Assembly (NCBI GenBank): GCA_963715895.1
Contig: OY970284.1
Coordinates: forward strand, 3,410,001 to 3,474,000
Length of the DNA stretch: 64,000 nt
Origin: JADGNZ01 sp963715895
GTDB taxonomy: Bacteria; Acidobacteriota; Thermoanaerobaculia; Gp7-AA8
Reading direction: 5' to 3'
The notes under the pieces were generated by a model. It was given only the letters and a program-made list of their open reading frames with translations, had not been told where the DNA came from and did not search any database. Both the position numbers and the translations under genes were made by a program. Positions 1 through 7,840 of the stretch are shown here, piece by piece (the stretch's first letter is position 1; the number at the start of each line of letters is the position of its first letter).

Positions 1-1
1 G

Positions 2-505
2 CTCGTTGCCGTCGCCATCAAGCTCGGCGACCGCGGGCCGGTGTTTTATCGCCAGGAGCGGATGGGGCTGGACGGCAAGCCGTTCGACATTTTCAAGTTC
101 CGCTCGATGGGCGTCGGCGCGGAGAAAGACACCGGCGCCAAGTGGGCCGAGAAGGATGACCCGCGCCGGACGCGCGTCGGCGTCTTTATCCGGAAGACCT
201 CCCTCGACGAGCTGCCGCAGCTTTTCAACGTCCTCCTCGGCGACATGAGCGTGGTCGGTCCGCGTCCCGAGCGGCCGCAGTTCGTCGAACAGTTCCGCGC
301 CGAGTTCCCGCACTACATGCTCCGCCACAAGGTCCGGGCCGGCATGACCGGATGGGCACAGGTCCACGGCTGGCGCGGCAATACCTCGATCCGCATCCGC
401 ATCGAGCACGACCTCTACTACATCGAGAACTGGTCGCTCCTGCTCGATCTGAAGATCCTCTTCATGACCGTGATTCACGGGCTGAAGCACGAGAACGCGT
501 ACTAA
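2..505 (+). CDS. Sugar transferase, C-terminal part (polyprenyl-phosphate hexose-1-phosphate transferase family)
   Basis: Partial gene; its 5' end lies before the window. The 167 visible residues match the catalytic domain of bacterial sugar transferases (WcaJ/WbaP/EpsL type), which move a sugar-1-phosphate from a nucleotide sugar to undecaprenyl phosphate at the inner membrane to start exopolysaccharide or O-antigen units. Visible family motifs are the basic FKFRSM stretch, the KTSLDELPQL-NVL segment, the VGPRPERP block and the late GWAQVHGWRG segment. The missing N-terminus would hold the membrane helices or the re-entrant hairpin. The family is certain, the sugar is not. An ATG at 41 is internal and is not the real start. 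Confidence 0.93.
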   Translation, partial: LVAVAIKLGDRGPVFYRQERMGLDGKPFDIFKFRSMGVGAEKDTGAKWAEKDDPRRTRVGVFIRKTSLDELPQLFNVLLGDMSVVGPRPERPQFVEQFRAEFPHYMLRHKVRAGMTGWAQVHGWRGNTSIRIRIEHDLYYIENWSLLLDLKILFMTVIHGLKHENAY

Positions 506-532
506 CACGAAAACGCGCTCCGACGTCCCCCA

Positions 533-538
533 TATAAT
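533..538 (+). promoter_or_regulatory. -10 hexamer (TATAAT) of hemL, possibly leaderless
   Basis: A perfect TATAAT ends 11 nt before the hemL ATG at 550. There is no purine-rich ribosome-binding site between them, only a C-rich stretch. A transcript starting about 7 nt after the hexamer would have almost no 5' leader. No good -35 hexamer is visible. The same arrangement occurs before several other genes in the window. Confidence 0.55.
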
Positions 539-549
539 CCGCCCCCTAC

Positions 550-1839
550 ATGGGTAAAAACTCCGAAACTCTCTTCCAACGTGCGCAGGAGATCATTCCC
601 GGCGGCGTCAACTCACCGGTACGCGCCTTTCGAGGCGTCGGCGGTACGCCGCTGTTCATCGATCAGGCCCTCGGCTCGCGCATCTTCGACGCCGACAACG
701 TCCAGTACATCGACTGCGTCGGCTCGTGGGGGCCGATGATCCTCGGCCATGGTCATCGTTACGTCGTCGAGGCGGTGAAGAAGGCGGCCACGCGCGGCTT
801 CTCCTTCGGCGCGCCGACGCTCGGCGAGATCGAGCTGGCCGAGATGATCGTGCAGGCCATCCCGTCGATCGAGATGGTGCGGCTGGTCAACTCCGGCACC
901 GAGGCCACCATGAGCGCGCTCCGGCTGGCGCGCGCGGCCACGGGGCGGAAAAAGATCATCAAGTTCGACGGCGGATATCACGGCCACGTCGACTCGCTGC
1001 TGGTGAAGGCCGGGAGCGGCGGCGCGACGTTCAACGTTCCCGACTCCGCCGGCGTGCCGAAAGAGGTGACCGAGCTGACGGTAAGCGTCGCGTACAACGA
1101 CCTCGATGCGGTACGCAAGGCGATGGATGATGAGGTGGCGGCGATCATCGTCGAGCCGGTGGCTGGAAACATGGGATGCATCCCGCCGGCGGAAGGCTTT
1201 CTGAAAGGGCTGCGCGATCTCTGCACCGCGCGCGGCGCGCTGCTCATTCTCGACGAGGTGATGACCGGTTTCCGCGTGGCGTACGGCGGCGCGCAGTCGG
1301 TGTACGGCGTGACGCCCGACATCACCACGCTCGGCAAGATCATCGGCGGCGGCATGCCCATCGGCGCGTATGGCGGACGCCGCGAGCTGATGCAGCTCGT
1401 CTCGCCGCTCGGTCCGATGTACCAGGCCGGAACGCTGTCGGGCAATCCGGTGGCGGTGGCGGCAGGGAAGGCCACGCTCGGCGTGTTGAAGAACTCGTCG
1501 ATCTACGCCGACCTCGAAGAGCGCACGAACGAGTTCGAGACCGGTGTTCGCAAGGCGGCCGACAAGCACGGCGTGCCGCTGACGATCAACCGCGCCGGCT
1601 CGATGTGGACGATCTTCTTCACCGCGGGGCCGGTCACCGACTACGAGAGCGCAAACCGATCGAACCGCGACAAGTTCGCCCGCTTCTTCCACCTGATGCT
1701 GGCCGAGGGCGTTTACCTGCCGCCGTCACAGCTCGAGGCGGCGTTCTTCTCCGCCGCGCACGCGAAGAAAGACATCCTGCAGCTCATCGAGCGCGCCGAC
1801 CGGACGTTGAAGAAGCTGGCGTGGGAGTTTGAGAAGTAA
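550..1839 (+). CDS. hemL: Glutamate-1-semialdehyde 2,1-aminomutase
   Basis: This PLP enzyme converts glutamate-1-semialdehyde to 5-aminolevulinate in the C5 route of tetrapyrrole synthesis, in the cytoplasm. The 429-residue length is normal. The N-terminus has the family block PGGVNSPVRAF. The cofactor region NSGTEATMSALRLAR and the GGYHGHVDSLLVKAGSG segment are present, and the Schiff-base lysine is Lys263 in TLGKIIGGGMPIGAYGG. The start at 550 follows a TATAAT and gives the expected N-terminus. It stands alone; no other heme gene is adjacent. The call is secure against other class III aminotransferases because of the GSMW and GGGMPIGA blocks. Confidence 0.97.
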   Translation: MGKNSETLFQRAQEIIPGGVNSPVRAFRGVGGTPLFIDQALGSRIFDADNVQYIDCVGSWGPMILGHGHRYVVEAVKKAATRGFSFGAPTLGEIELAEMIVQAIPSIEMVRLVNSGTEATMSALRLARAATGRKKIIKFDGGYHGHVDSLLVKAGSGGATFNVPDSAGVPKEVTELTVSVAYNDLDAVRKAMDDEVAAIIVEPVAGNMGCIPPAEGFLKGLRDLCTARGALLILDEVMTGFRVAYGGAQSVYGVTPDITTLGKIIGGGMPIGAYGGRRELMQLVSPLGPMYQAGTLSGNPVAVAAGKATLGVLKNSSIYADLEERTNEFETGVRKAADKHGVPLTINRAGSMWTIFFTAGPVTDYESANRSNRDKFARFFHLMLAEGVYLPPSQLEAAFFSAAHAKKDILQLIERADRTLKKLAWEFEK

Positions 1840-1849
1840 TCCCCCCGCT

Positions 1850-2037
1850 GTCATCCTGAACCGCCGATGCCCCGGTAGGGGCTGAGGACGGTGAAGGACC
1901 CCAAGCCTGCAACCCGGGCGGGCGGCGGAATCTCGACTATTGCGCCGCCCAACCGGGATACAACTTGGGGGTCCTTCGACCGTCCTCCGCCGCGCAATCG
2001 CTATCGCGATTACGCGGCTCCGGCGGCTCAGGATGAC
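1850..2037. repeat. Long imperfect inverted repeat between hemL and the ABC operon
   Basis: The two ends read GTCATCCTGA...GGACGGTGAAGGACCCCAAG and its reverse complement, with arms of about 80-90 bases. This is a dispersed intergenic palindrome type (TCATCCTGA / GTCCTTCGACC). The right tip runs into the ABC ATPase gene and supplies its last codons and stop. No gene is visible in the interval. Confidence 0.7.
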
Positions 2038-2804
2038 GGGTTAACCTTTGGTACCAGCCAGCTCCGCCCGCCCATCGCCACCGCCTCGGCGTCAAAGCCG
2101 AAGAGCTCCCGCACCACGTCCGGCTGCATGACCTCGGCTGGTGTGGCATCGCGGGCGAGGGAGCCGCGCTGCATGACCAGCATGCGATCGCTGTAGGCGG
2201 CGGCCCAGTTCAGGTCGTGCGTGGCGTAGACGACGGTGACCCCGGTGCGGTCGACGATGTCGCGGAGGAGCGCCGAGAACTGCTGCACGTGCGAGATATC
2301 GAGCGACGCCAGCGGCTCGTCGAGCAGGATGAGCCGCGGCCGCGCGGCCAGGACACGGGCCAGGAAGATGCGCTTTCTCTCTCCGCCGCTCATCTCGTCG
2401 AGATAGCGTCCGCCGAGGTGCGTGGCGTCGCAGAGTGAAAGAGCGTGCTCCGCTTCGTCGTAGTCGGAGTCTGACTCCCAGGCGAAACGGCCGAGGAACG
2501 GAGCGCGTCCGGAGACGACGACATCGATGGCCCGCATCGAGAACGTCGGATCGGGATCCTGCGGAAGGTAGGCCACCTGTTTGGCGTACTCCTTCGCCGG
2601 CCAATCGCGCAGGCGCCTGCCGTCGAAAGCGATCTCCCCGGCGCGCGGCGCCAGGACGTTGGCGACGAGCTTGAGCAGCGTCGACTTTCCCGAGCCGTTC
2701 GGACCGATGAGGGCGATGAGCTGCGTGCGGTCGAACGAGGCCGTGATTCCGTCGACCGCCTGCACCCCTTCGTAGGCGAACGAAACGCCTCGAAGTTCCA
2801 GCAT
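2028..2804 (-). CDS. ABC transporter ATP-binding protein (iron-siderophore / cobalamin / heme type)
   Basis: This 258-residue ATPase powers a binding-protein-dependent importer of the FecE/BtuD/HmuV group. Walker A is GPNGSGKST (residues 34-42), a Q-loop lies in VAYLPQDP, the signature is MSGGERKR, and Walker B is LILLDEP, followed by the D-loop and the switch His in YATHDLNW. Its start overlaps the permease stop as TGATG, so the two genes are translationally coupled. The last residues (PSS-stop) are encoded by the tip of the adjacent inverted repeat, so the original C-terminus may have been replaced. No substrate-binding protein or TonB receptor lies nearby, so the ligand stays open. Confidence 0.9.
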   Translation of the reverse strand: MLELRGVSFAYEGVQAVDGITASFDRTQLIALIGPNGSGKSTLLKLVANVLAPRAGEIAFDGRRLRDWPAKEYAKQVAYLPQDPDPTFSMRAIDVVVSGRAPFLGRFAWESDSDYDEAEHALSLCDATHLGGRYLDEMSGGERKRIFLARVLAARPRLILLDEPLASLDISHVQQFSALLRDIVDRTGVTVVYATHDLNWAAAYSDRMLVMQRGSLARDATPAEVMQPDVVRELFGFDAEAVAMGGRSWLVPKVNPSS

Positions 2805-3787
2805 CAGCGGTTCCTCCGCAACAGCGAGAGGAAGAACGGTACGCCGAGGACGGCGGTGAATGCCCCGATCGGCAGCTCGGATGAGGTGACCACGATGCGC
2901 GACAGAAGGTCGGCCAGGACGACGAGCACGCCGCCGCCCAGCGCGCAGAGCGGCAGGAGGAAGCGGAAGTCGCGCCGCCAGATCATGCGGATGAGATGCG
3001 GCACCAGCAGGCCGACGAAGCCGATGATGCCGCTGACCGACACCGCCGCGCCGGTGACGATCGAGGCGGTGATGAAGCCGATCAGCTTCACCCGCTCCAC
3101 CTGCACGCCGCGCGACTTGGCGTCGTCTTCGCCGAAGGCCAGCATGCGCAGATCGTTTCCGATCGTGGCCAGCGTGACCATGGCGATGAGGAGCAGCACC
3201 GTCAGCAGCACGACGTCGCTCCAGGTGGCGCCGAAGAGCGTCCCCATCATCCAGCGCAGCGCCGCCGTCAGATCGCTCTGCCGCGAGACGCCGAAGGAGA
3301 TGAGGATCACCGCGGAAAAGAAAGCATTCAACACCAGGCCGGAGAGCAGGAGGCGGGTCGGGTCGGTGTATTCACGGCGCCGCGCCAGCAGGAACACCGC
3401 CGCGGTCGCGCCGCACGCGCCGGCGAAGGCGATGGCCGGAACCACGCCGGGAAGGCGGGCCAGCCCGGCCGCCGTGGCGATCGAGGCGCCGCACGCCGCG
3501 CCGCCGGAAACGCCGAGGATGAATGGATCGGCCAGTGGGTTTCGCAGCAGCGTCTGGAACGTGACGCCGGCCACCGCCAGCGTCGCGCCAACCAGCGCCG
3601 CCAGCAGCGCGCGCGGCAACCGGATTCCGATGAGGATGGCCCGCGCGGTGTCATCCCCCGACAGCGCCGCGCGCCAGGAGACATCCGTCGCCCCAACCGA
3701 TGAGGCGACGATCAGCGCCATGGCGAGCAGCAGCGCCAGGAGCGCGACGGCGCCGATGAGGCGGGACTGGGGGTGCGCGGATGACAC
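2804..3787 (-). CDS. FecCD/BtuC-family ABC transporter permease
   Basis: A 327-residue polytopic inner-membrane protein of the FecCD family, which carries ferric siderophores, heme or vitamin B12 into the cytoplasm. Family motifs are RLPRALLAALVGATLAVAG early on, NPLADPFILGVSGGA, and the late IIGFVGLLVPHLIR segment that contacts the ATPase. Strongly hydrophobic segments fit about nine or ten helices. It is the promoter-proximal gene of a two-gene operon with the ATPase. The chosen start follows the leftmost family-consistent Met; an alternative closer to the first helix cannot be excluded. Confidence 0.92.
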   Translation of the reverse strand: MSSAHPQSRLIGAVALLALLLAMALIVASSVGATDVSWRAALSGDDTARAILIGIRLPRALLAALVGATLAVAGVTFQTLLRNPLADPFILGVSGGAACGASIATAAGLARLPGVVPAIAFAGACGATAAVFLLARRREYTDPTRLLLSGLVLNAFFSAVILISFGVSRQSDLTAALRWMMGTLFGATWSDVVLLTVLLLIAMVTLATIGNDLRMLAFGEDDAKSRGVQVERVKLIGFITASIVTGAAVSVSGIIGFVGLLVPHLIRMIWRRDFRFLLPLCALGGGVLVVLADLLSRIVVTSSELPIGAFTAVLGVPFFLSLLRRNR

Positions 3788-3861
3788 GCTGCGCAGTGTA
3801 GCGTCAGGCTTCCTTCGCTACATCGTTCTCGTTGCCGGTTGATTGCGTCTATCCTTTGCGT

Positions 3862-4062
3862 ATGCAACTGGCCAAAGACTCCTGTGCCTGCGGGCATCCT
3901 CTCGAGCAACACGACGGTGGCCGCGGCGGTCCCTGCAACTACTGCGCATGCGCCGCCGGCGAGCCCCCCTCGGCCTTCGAGGTCGGCGTCATCCATTCGA
4001 TCCACGAGATGACGATGGTCCTGGTGCGCCTGGTGAAAGAGATCCAGGCGAAGCAGCCGTAG
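3862..4062 (+). CDS. Small cysteine/histidine-rich protein, putative zinc binder
   Basis: A 66-residue protein of unknown function. Near its N-terminus it has a compact CxCGH-x4-H ... CxxCxC pattern that could bind one zinc ion, followed by a helical tail rich in hydrophobic residues and charge. ATG 3862 is preferred over an upstream in-frame start at 3832 because a -10-like TATCCT (3850-3855) sits just before it. Its role is not known; a nucleic-acid or protein-interaction mini-domain is one possibility. Confidence 0.65.
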   Translation: MQLAKDSCACGHPLEQHDGGRGGPCNYCACAAGEPPSAFEVGVIHSIHEMTMVLVRLVKEIQAKQP

Positions 4063-4065
4063 CGC

Positions 4066-4142
4066 TTCGCGCGTTGTCGGTTGTCGGTTATCGGTTGTCT
4101 AACACGCGAAGCGCAACCGATAACCGACAACGCGCGAAGCGC
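4066..4142. repeat. Palindromic intergenic repeat of the TCGGTTATCGGTTGTC family
   Basis: Tandem GGTTGTCGG/GGTTATCGG units are followed by their reverse complement (ACCGATAACCGACAAC), with GCGCTTCGCGC hairpins at both edges. It lies between two convergent genes and could also act as a bidirectional terminator. The same family recurs at 4921-5068, 26147-26179, 54043-54074, 62000-62132 and 63858-63966. Confidence 0.8.
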
Positions 4143-4144
4143 AA

Positions 4145-4861
4145 TTACCGACGCCGGCCGCCGAACAACCGCAAGATGAACAGGAACAGATTGATGAAAT
4201 CGAGGTAGAGCATCAGCGCGCCGATGACGGCGAAGCTCTCCTGCTGCGGCCCGGTGGCGGTGGCCATGACCTTCAGCTTCTGGTTGTCCCAGGCCGTCAG
4301 GCCGAGGAAGACGAAGACGCCGACGAGCGAGATCACGAACGACAGGCCGTCCGACTTGAGGAACAGATTGACCACGCTGCAGATGACGATGCCGATCAGT
4401 CCCATGAAGAAGAACGAGCCCACCGACGTCAGATCGCGTTTCGTCACCAGTCCGTAGATCGACATCGCGCCGAACATTGCCGACGCGGTGACGAAGGCCA
4501 TGGCGATCGAGCTCTGGGTGTAGGCCAGGAAAATCACGCTCAACGTCAGCCCATTGAGCAGCGAGTAAACGAGGAACGCCGCGGCGGCCGTGCTCGGCGC
4601 CATCGTGCGGATCTTGAACGACAGCCAGAAGACGATGCCGAGCTCGGCGATCATCAGCCCGAACCGGACCATCGGCGTGCCGAGGACGATCTGCTGGAGT
4701 GCCGGCGACATCACCACCCAGAGCGCCGCGAACGCCGTAAGCAAGAGCCCGCCGAACATCCATCCATAGACCGCACGGACGAACGTCCTGGTCCGCTGTT
4801 CCATCTCCGCCGTGCTCGCCGAGATCCACGCCGGTTGTTGTTGAGAAAAATTGGGAAGCAT
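4145..4861 (-). CDS. Bax inhibitor-1 / YbhL family membrane protein
   Basis: A 238-residue inner-membrane protein with seven predicted hydrophobic segments, typical of the BI-1/TMBIM family (YbhL, YccA relatives). Bacterial members form calcium-leak-type pores or modulate membrane proteases; no precise role can be fixed here. Supporting features are the N-terminal soluble segment ending in VYGWMFGGLLLTA, the helix with TSVGSFFFMGLIG, and the C-terminal MLYLDFINLFLFILRLF block that is a hallmark of the family. It is monocistronic, with palindromic repeats at both ends. Confidence 0.93.
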   Translation of the reverse strand: MLPNFSQQQPAWISASTAEMEQRTRTFVRAVYGWMFGGLLLTAFAALWVVMSPALQQIVLGTPMVRFGLMIAELGIVFWLSFKIRTMAPSTAAAAFLVYSLLNGLTLSVIFLAYTQSSIAMAFVTASAMFGAMSIYGLVTKRDLTSVGSFFFMGLIGIVICSVVNLFLKSDGLSFVISLVGVFVFLGLTAWDNQKLKVMATATGPQQESFAVIGALMLYLDFINLFLFILRLFGGRRR

Positions 4862-4920
4862 CGATAACCCTCCGTTCGGACGGCGATCATAACGCGAGGG
4901 GAGGTACGGGCATTGCGTGC

Positions 4921-5068
4921 ACCGGGTCTCGCGGTCTCGCGGTTGGGGGCTGGAAGGTTATCGGTTATCGGTTATCGGTTGGAAAGGCTACCGGACAACC
5001 GATAACCGACAACCGTAACCGACAACCGATAACCAACAACCCCGAGCCCCCCAACCCCGAGACCGCGC
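4921..5068. repeat. Nested palindromic repeat upstream of dnaK
   Basis: Inner arms are tandem GGTTATCGG units and their complement; outer arms are GGTCTCGCGGTTGGGGGC and CCCCCAACCCCGAGACC. The whole forms a long hairpin between BI-1 and the dnaK promoter region. No coding potential is seen. Confidence 0.8.
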
Positions 5069-5098
5069 CCAGGAATATCACTGCGATGCACTCAGGTT

Positions 5099-5118
5099 TC
5101 AGATGGCACAGAATCTGA
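5099..5118. promoter_or_regulatory. Possible operator upstream of dnaK (TCAGAT-N8-ATCTGA)
   Basis: A small inverted repeat about 50-65 nt before the dnaK start. HspR-type regulators bind HAIR elements (CTTGAGT-N7-ACTCAAG); only a weak half-site (ACTCAGG, 5090-5096) is visible and no CIRCE element is seen. The palindrome is therefore offered only as a candidate regulator site. Confidence 0.25.
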
Positions 5119-5164
5119 TGACATCGCGCTAAGGTCGCGGTAAGTGTCAGTAGGAGAAAAACAT

Positions 5165-7087
5165 ATGTCTAAAATCATCGGCATCGACCTCGGTACGACG
5201 AACTCCGTCGTGGCGGTCATGGAGGGCAATGAGCCCAAAGTCATCGTCAACGCCGAAGGAAGCCGCATCACCCCCTCGGTGGTCGGTTTCGCCCGCAACG
5301 GTGAGCGTCTGGTCGGTCAGGTCGCCAAGCGCCAGGCCGTTACCAACCCTGAGAACACGGTCTTCTCGATCAAGCGCTTCATGGGCCGTAAGTACGAAGA
5401 AGTCAGCGAAGAGATGAAGATGGTCCCCTACAAGGTGACCCGCGCCTCCAACGGCGACGCGCGCGTGGAAATCGACGGGAAGCTCTACTCGCCCCCGGAG
5501 ATCTCCGCGATGATCCTGCAGAAGCTGAAGCAGGCCGCCGAAGACTACCTCGGCGAAAAAGTCGACCGCGCGGTCATCACCGTGCCGGCCTATTTCAACG
5601 ACTCCCAGCGCCAGGCCACCAAAGACGCGGGCGAGATCGCCGGCCTCAAGGTCGAGCGCCTCGTCAACGAGCCGACCGCCGCCGCGCTTGCCTACGGCCT
5701 CGACAAGAAGAAGAACGAGACCATCGCCGTCTATGACTTCGGCGGCGGTACGTTCGACATCTCCGTGCTCGAGGTCGGCGACGGCGTGGTGGAAGTGAAG
5801 TCGACCAACGGCGACACGCACCTCGGCGGCGACAACATCGACCATCGCCTCATCGACTGGATCATCGAAGAGTTCCGCAAGGACCAGGGCATCGATCTCT
5901 CGAAGGACAAGATGGCTCTGCAGCGCCTCAAAGAAGCGGCCGAGAAGGCGAAGATCGAGCTGTCGTCGACCATGTCCACCGACCTCAACCTGCCGTTCAT
6001 CACCGCCGATCAGTCAGGACCGAAGCATCTCAACATGTCGCTCACCCGCGCCAAGTTCGAGCAGCTGATCGGCGACATCGTGCAGAAAACGATGGGACCG
6101 CTCAAGCAGGCCCTCAGCGACGCCGGCGTCGATCCGAAGAAGATCGATGAAGTCGTCCTCGTCGGTGGCTCGACCCGCATCCCCATGGTCCAGAAGATGG
6201 TGCAGGACTTCTTCGGCAAAGAGCCCCACAAAGGCGTCAACCCGGACGAAGTCGTGGCCGTCGGCGCGGCCGTGCAGGGCGGCGTCCTCTCCGGCGACGC
6301 CGGTCTGAAGGACGTCGTTCTTCTCGACGTCACCCCGCTCTCCCTCGGCATCGAGACGCTGGGCGGCGTGGCCACGAAGCTGATCGAGCGCAACACCACC
6401 ATCCCGACGCGCAAGATGGAGACGTTCTCCACCGCCGCGGACAATCAGACCTCGGTCGAGATCAAGGTCCTCCAGGGCGAGCGCGATTTCGCCAAGGACA
6501 ACAAGCTCCTCGGCGTCTTCCACCTGATCGGCCTTCCGCCCGCGCCGCGCGGCATGCCCCAGATCGAGGTCACGTTCGACATCGACGCCAACGGCATCAT
6601 GACCGTCTCCGCGAAAGACACCGGTACCGGCAAGGAGCAGAAGATCACCATCACCAGCACCTCCGGCCTGTCGAAGGACGAGGTCGAGAAGCTGGTCCAC
6701 GACGCCGAGTCGCATGCCGCGGAAGACAAGCAGCGGCGTGAGGAGATCGAGGCCAAGAACCAGCTCGACTCGCTCGTCTACCAGGTCGAGAAGATGCTCA
6801 ACGAGAACCGGGACAAGATCTCGGGCTCGGATGTGAGCAACCTCGAGAACGCCATCTCCGAAGCGCGCAAAGCGATGGAGACCGGCGGAATCGACAACAT
6901 CAAGAAGGCCACGGAATCGCTGACGAGCGCCTCGCATAAGCTCGCCGAGGTGATGTACCAGAACGCCTCCGCAAACGCCGCCGGTGGGGCGGGATCGGCA
7001 CCCGGAGCAGGCGAGCCGGCCGGTTCGGCAACCGCTGATACGAAGGATGATGTGATCGACGCCGAAGTCGTCGACGAACACAAGTAA
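5165..7087 (+). CDS. dnaK: Molecular chaperone DnaK (Hsp70)
   Basis: A cytoplasmic ATP-dependent chaperone of 640 residues, the usual length. The three Hsp70 signatures are all present: IGIDLGTTNSVVAVMEG at the N-terminus, YDFGGGTFDISVLEVGDG in the ATPase core and VVLVGGSTRIPMVQ before the linker. The interdomain linker region DVVLLDVTPLSLGIETLGG, the substrate-binding domain and the lid follow, and the tail ends in DDVIDAEVVDEHK. ATG 5165 is chosen over an upstream in-frame GTG (5144) because AGGAG lies at 5152-5156 and the protein then starts MSKIIGIDLG. grpE and dnaJ are not adjacent; an HspR-like regulator follows. Confidence 0.98.
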   Translation: MSKIIGIDLGTTNSVVAVMEGNEPKVIVNAEGSRITPSVVGFARNGERLVGQVAKRQAVTNPENTVFSIKRFMGRKYEEVSEEMKMVPYKVTRASNGDARVEIDGKLYSPPEISAMILQKLKQAAEDYLGEKVDRAVITVPAYFNDSQRQATKDAGEIAGLKVERLVNEPTAAALAYGLDKKKNETIAVYDFGGGTFDISVLEVGDGVVEVKSTNGDTHLGGDNIDHRLIDWIIEEFRKDQGIDLSKDKMALQRLKEAAEKAKIELSSTMSTDLNLPFITADQSGPKHLNMSLTRAKFEQLIGDIVQKTMGPLKQALSDAGVDPKKIDEVVLVGGSTRIPMVQKMVQDFFGKEPHKGVNPDEVVAVGAAVQGGVLSGDAGLKDVVLLDVTPLSLGIETLGGVATKLIERNTTIPTRKMETFSTAADNQTSVEIKVLQGERDFAKDNKLLGVFHLIGLPPAPRGMPQIEVTFDIDANGIMTVSAKDTGTGKEQKITITSTSGLSKDEVEKLVHDAESHAAEDKQRREEIEAKNQLDSLVYQVEKMLNENRDKISGSDVSNLENAISEARKAMETGGIDNIKKATESLTSASHKLAEVMYQNASANAAGGAGSAPGAGEPAGSATADTKDDVIDAEVVDEHK

Positions 7088-7222
7088 ACGGTTGCTGAGT
7101 AAAACGGTTGCTCAGTTGCTGAGTTGCTGGGTTGCTAAAGGCACCCAGCAACTCAAGCAACCCGAGTAACCCAGCAACCCAGTAACCAAGCAACCCAGCA
7201 ACCCAGCAACTCAGTAACCCCA
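7088..7222. repeat. Palindromic repeat built from GTTGCTNAG units
   Basis: Tandem 8-9 nt units (GTTGCTGA, GTTGCTGG, GTTGCTAA) on the left face their complements (CAGCAACTCA, CAGCAACCCA) on the right. It separates dnaK from hspR. A second copy is at 52136-52262. Confidence 0.8.
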
Positions 7223-7234
7223 GAACCCAACACC

Positions 7235-7633
7235 ATGTCCCGCCGACGCGCAGATGGATACGTAATGATCTCGGTGATCGCCGAGAGGTACAACATCCAT
7301 CCGCAGACGCTTCGTCTTTACGAGCGGGAAGGGTTGATCAAGCCGGCCCGCACGCAGGGCAACACGCGGCTCTACGGCGAGAGCGAGATCCGCAAGCTGG
7401 AGATGATCCTGGCCCTGACCCGCGACCTCGGCGTCAACCTGGCCGGCGTCGAAGTGATCCTGAACATGCAGCGGGCCATCGAAGACGCCCGCGTAGCGAT
7501 CGACCGCGTCGAAGATCAGTTCGACCAGATGATGCGCGTCATCCGCCAGTCGGTCCTCGACAAACGCCACGGCATCGAGCGCGAGAACGCGCTGGTGAGG
7601 GTGGGGACGCGGGTGTTGACCAGGGTCAAATGA
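7235..7633 (+). CDS. hspR: MerR-family transcriptional regulator, HspR-like
   Basis: A 132-residue DNA-binding protein. The segment from ISVIAERYNIHPQTLRLYEREGLI to GNTRLYGESEIRKLE is the winged-helix domain of HspR, the repressor of dnaK-type heat-shock operons; a coiled-coil dimerisation helix follows. Its place just after dnaK supports an autoregulatory heat-shock role, as known in actinobacteria and some other lineages. Translation may start at ATG 7235 or at ATG 7265; the longer form is given because HspR proteins often carry a short basic N-terminal tail. A clear HAIR box was not found upstream of dnaK. Confidence 0.85.
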   Translation: MSRRRADGYVMISVIAERYNIHPQTLRLYEREGLIKPARTQGNTRLYGESEIRKLEMILALTRDLGVNLAGVEVILNMQRAIEDARVAIDRVEDQFDQMMRVIRQSVLDKRHGIERENALVRVGTRVLTRVK

Positions 7634-7652
7634 TGCTGACAGCACGGCGACG

Positions 7653-7808
7653 ATGAACGTCTTCGACACGATCGATCTCGACGAAGACGGTACGGACGAG
7701 GTCATCGCCAGGACCGAATACTACGAGAGTCACGATTACGTGATCCTGAAACGTAGTCCGAACGGCAAGTGGAAGATCGTCTACCAGGGCGGCGCCGCCG
7801 GCTGCTGA
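7653..7808 (+). pseudogene. C-terminal remnant of a VCBS/FG-GAP-type protein
   Basis: An open stretch of 51 codons begins at ATG 7653 and reads IDLDEDGTDEV...KWKIVYQGGAAGC before a stop. The acidic DLDxDGxDE motif and the terminal VYxGGxxGC are typical of the last domain of secreted proteins of several hundred residues, so this looks like a leftover C-terminus rather than a complete gene. No signal peptide or upstream coding sequence is visible. Confidence 0.5.
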
Positions 7809-7840
7809 CGCGTCCACCACAAACCGGCCGGCTCTGACGT

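Noticed and set aside
5081..5130. CIRCE element before dnaK
   Set aside because: The TTAGCACTC-N9-GAGTGCTAA motif is absent.
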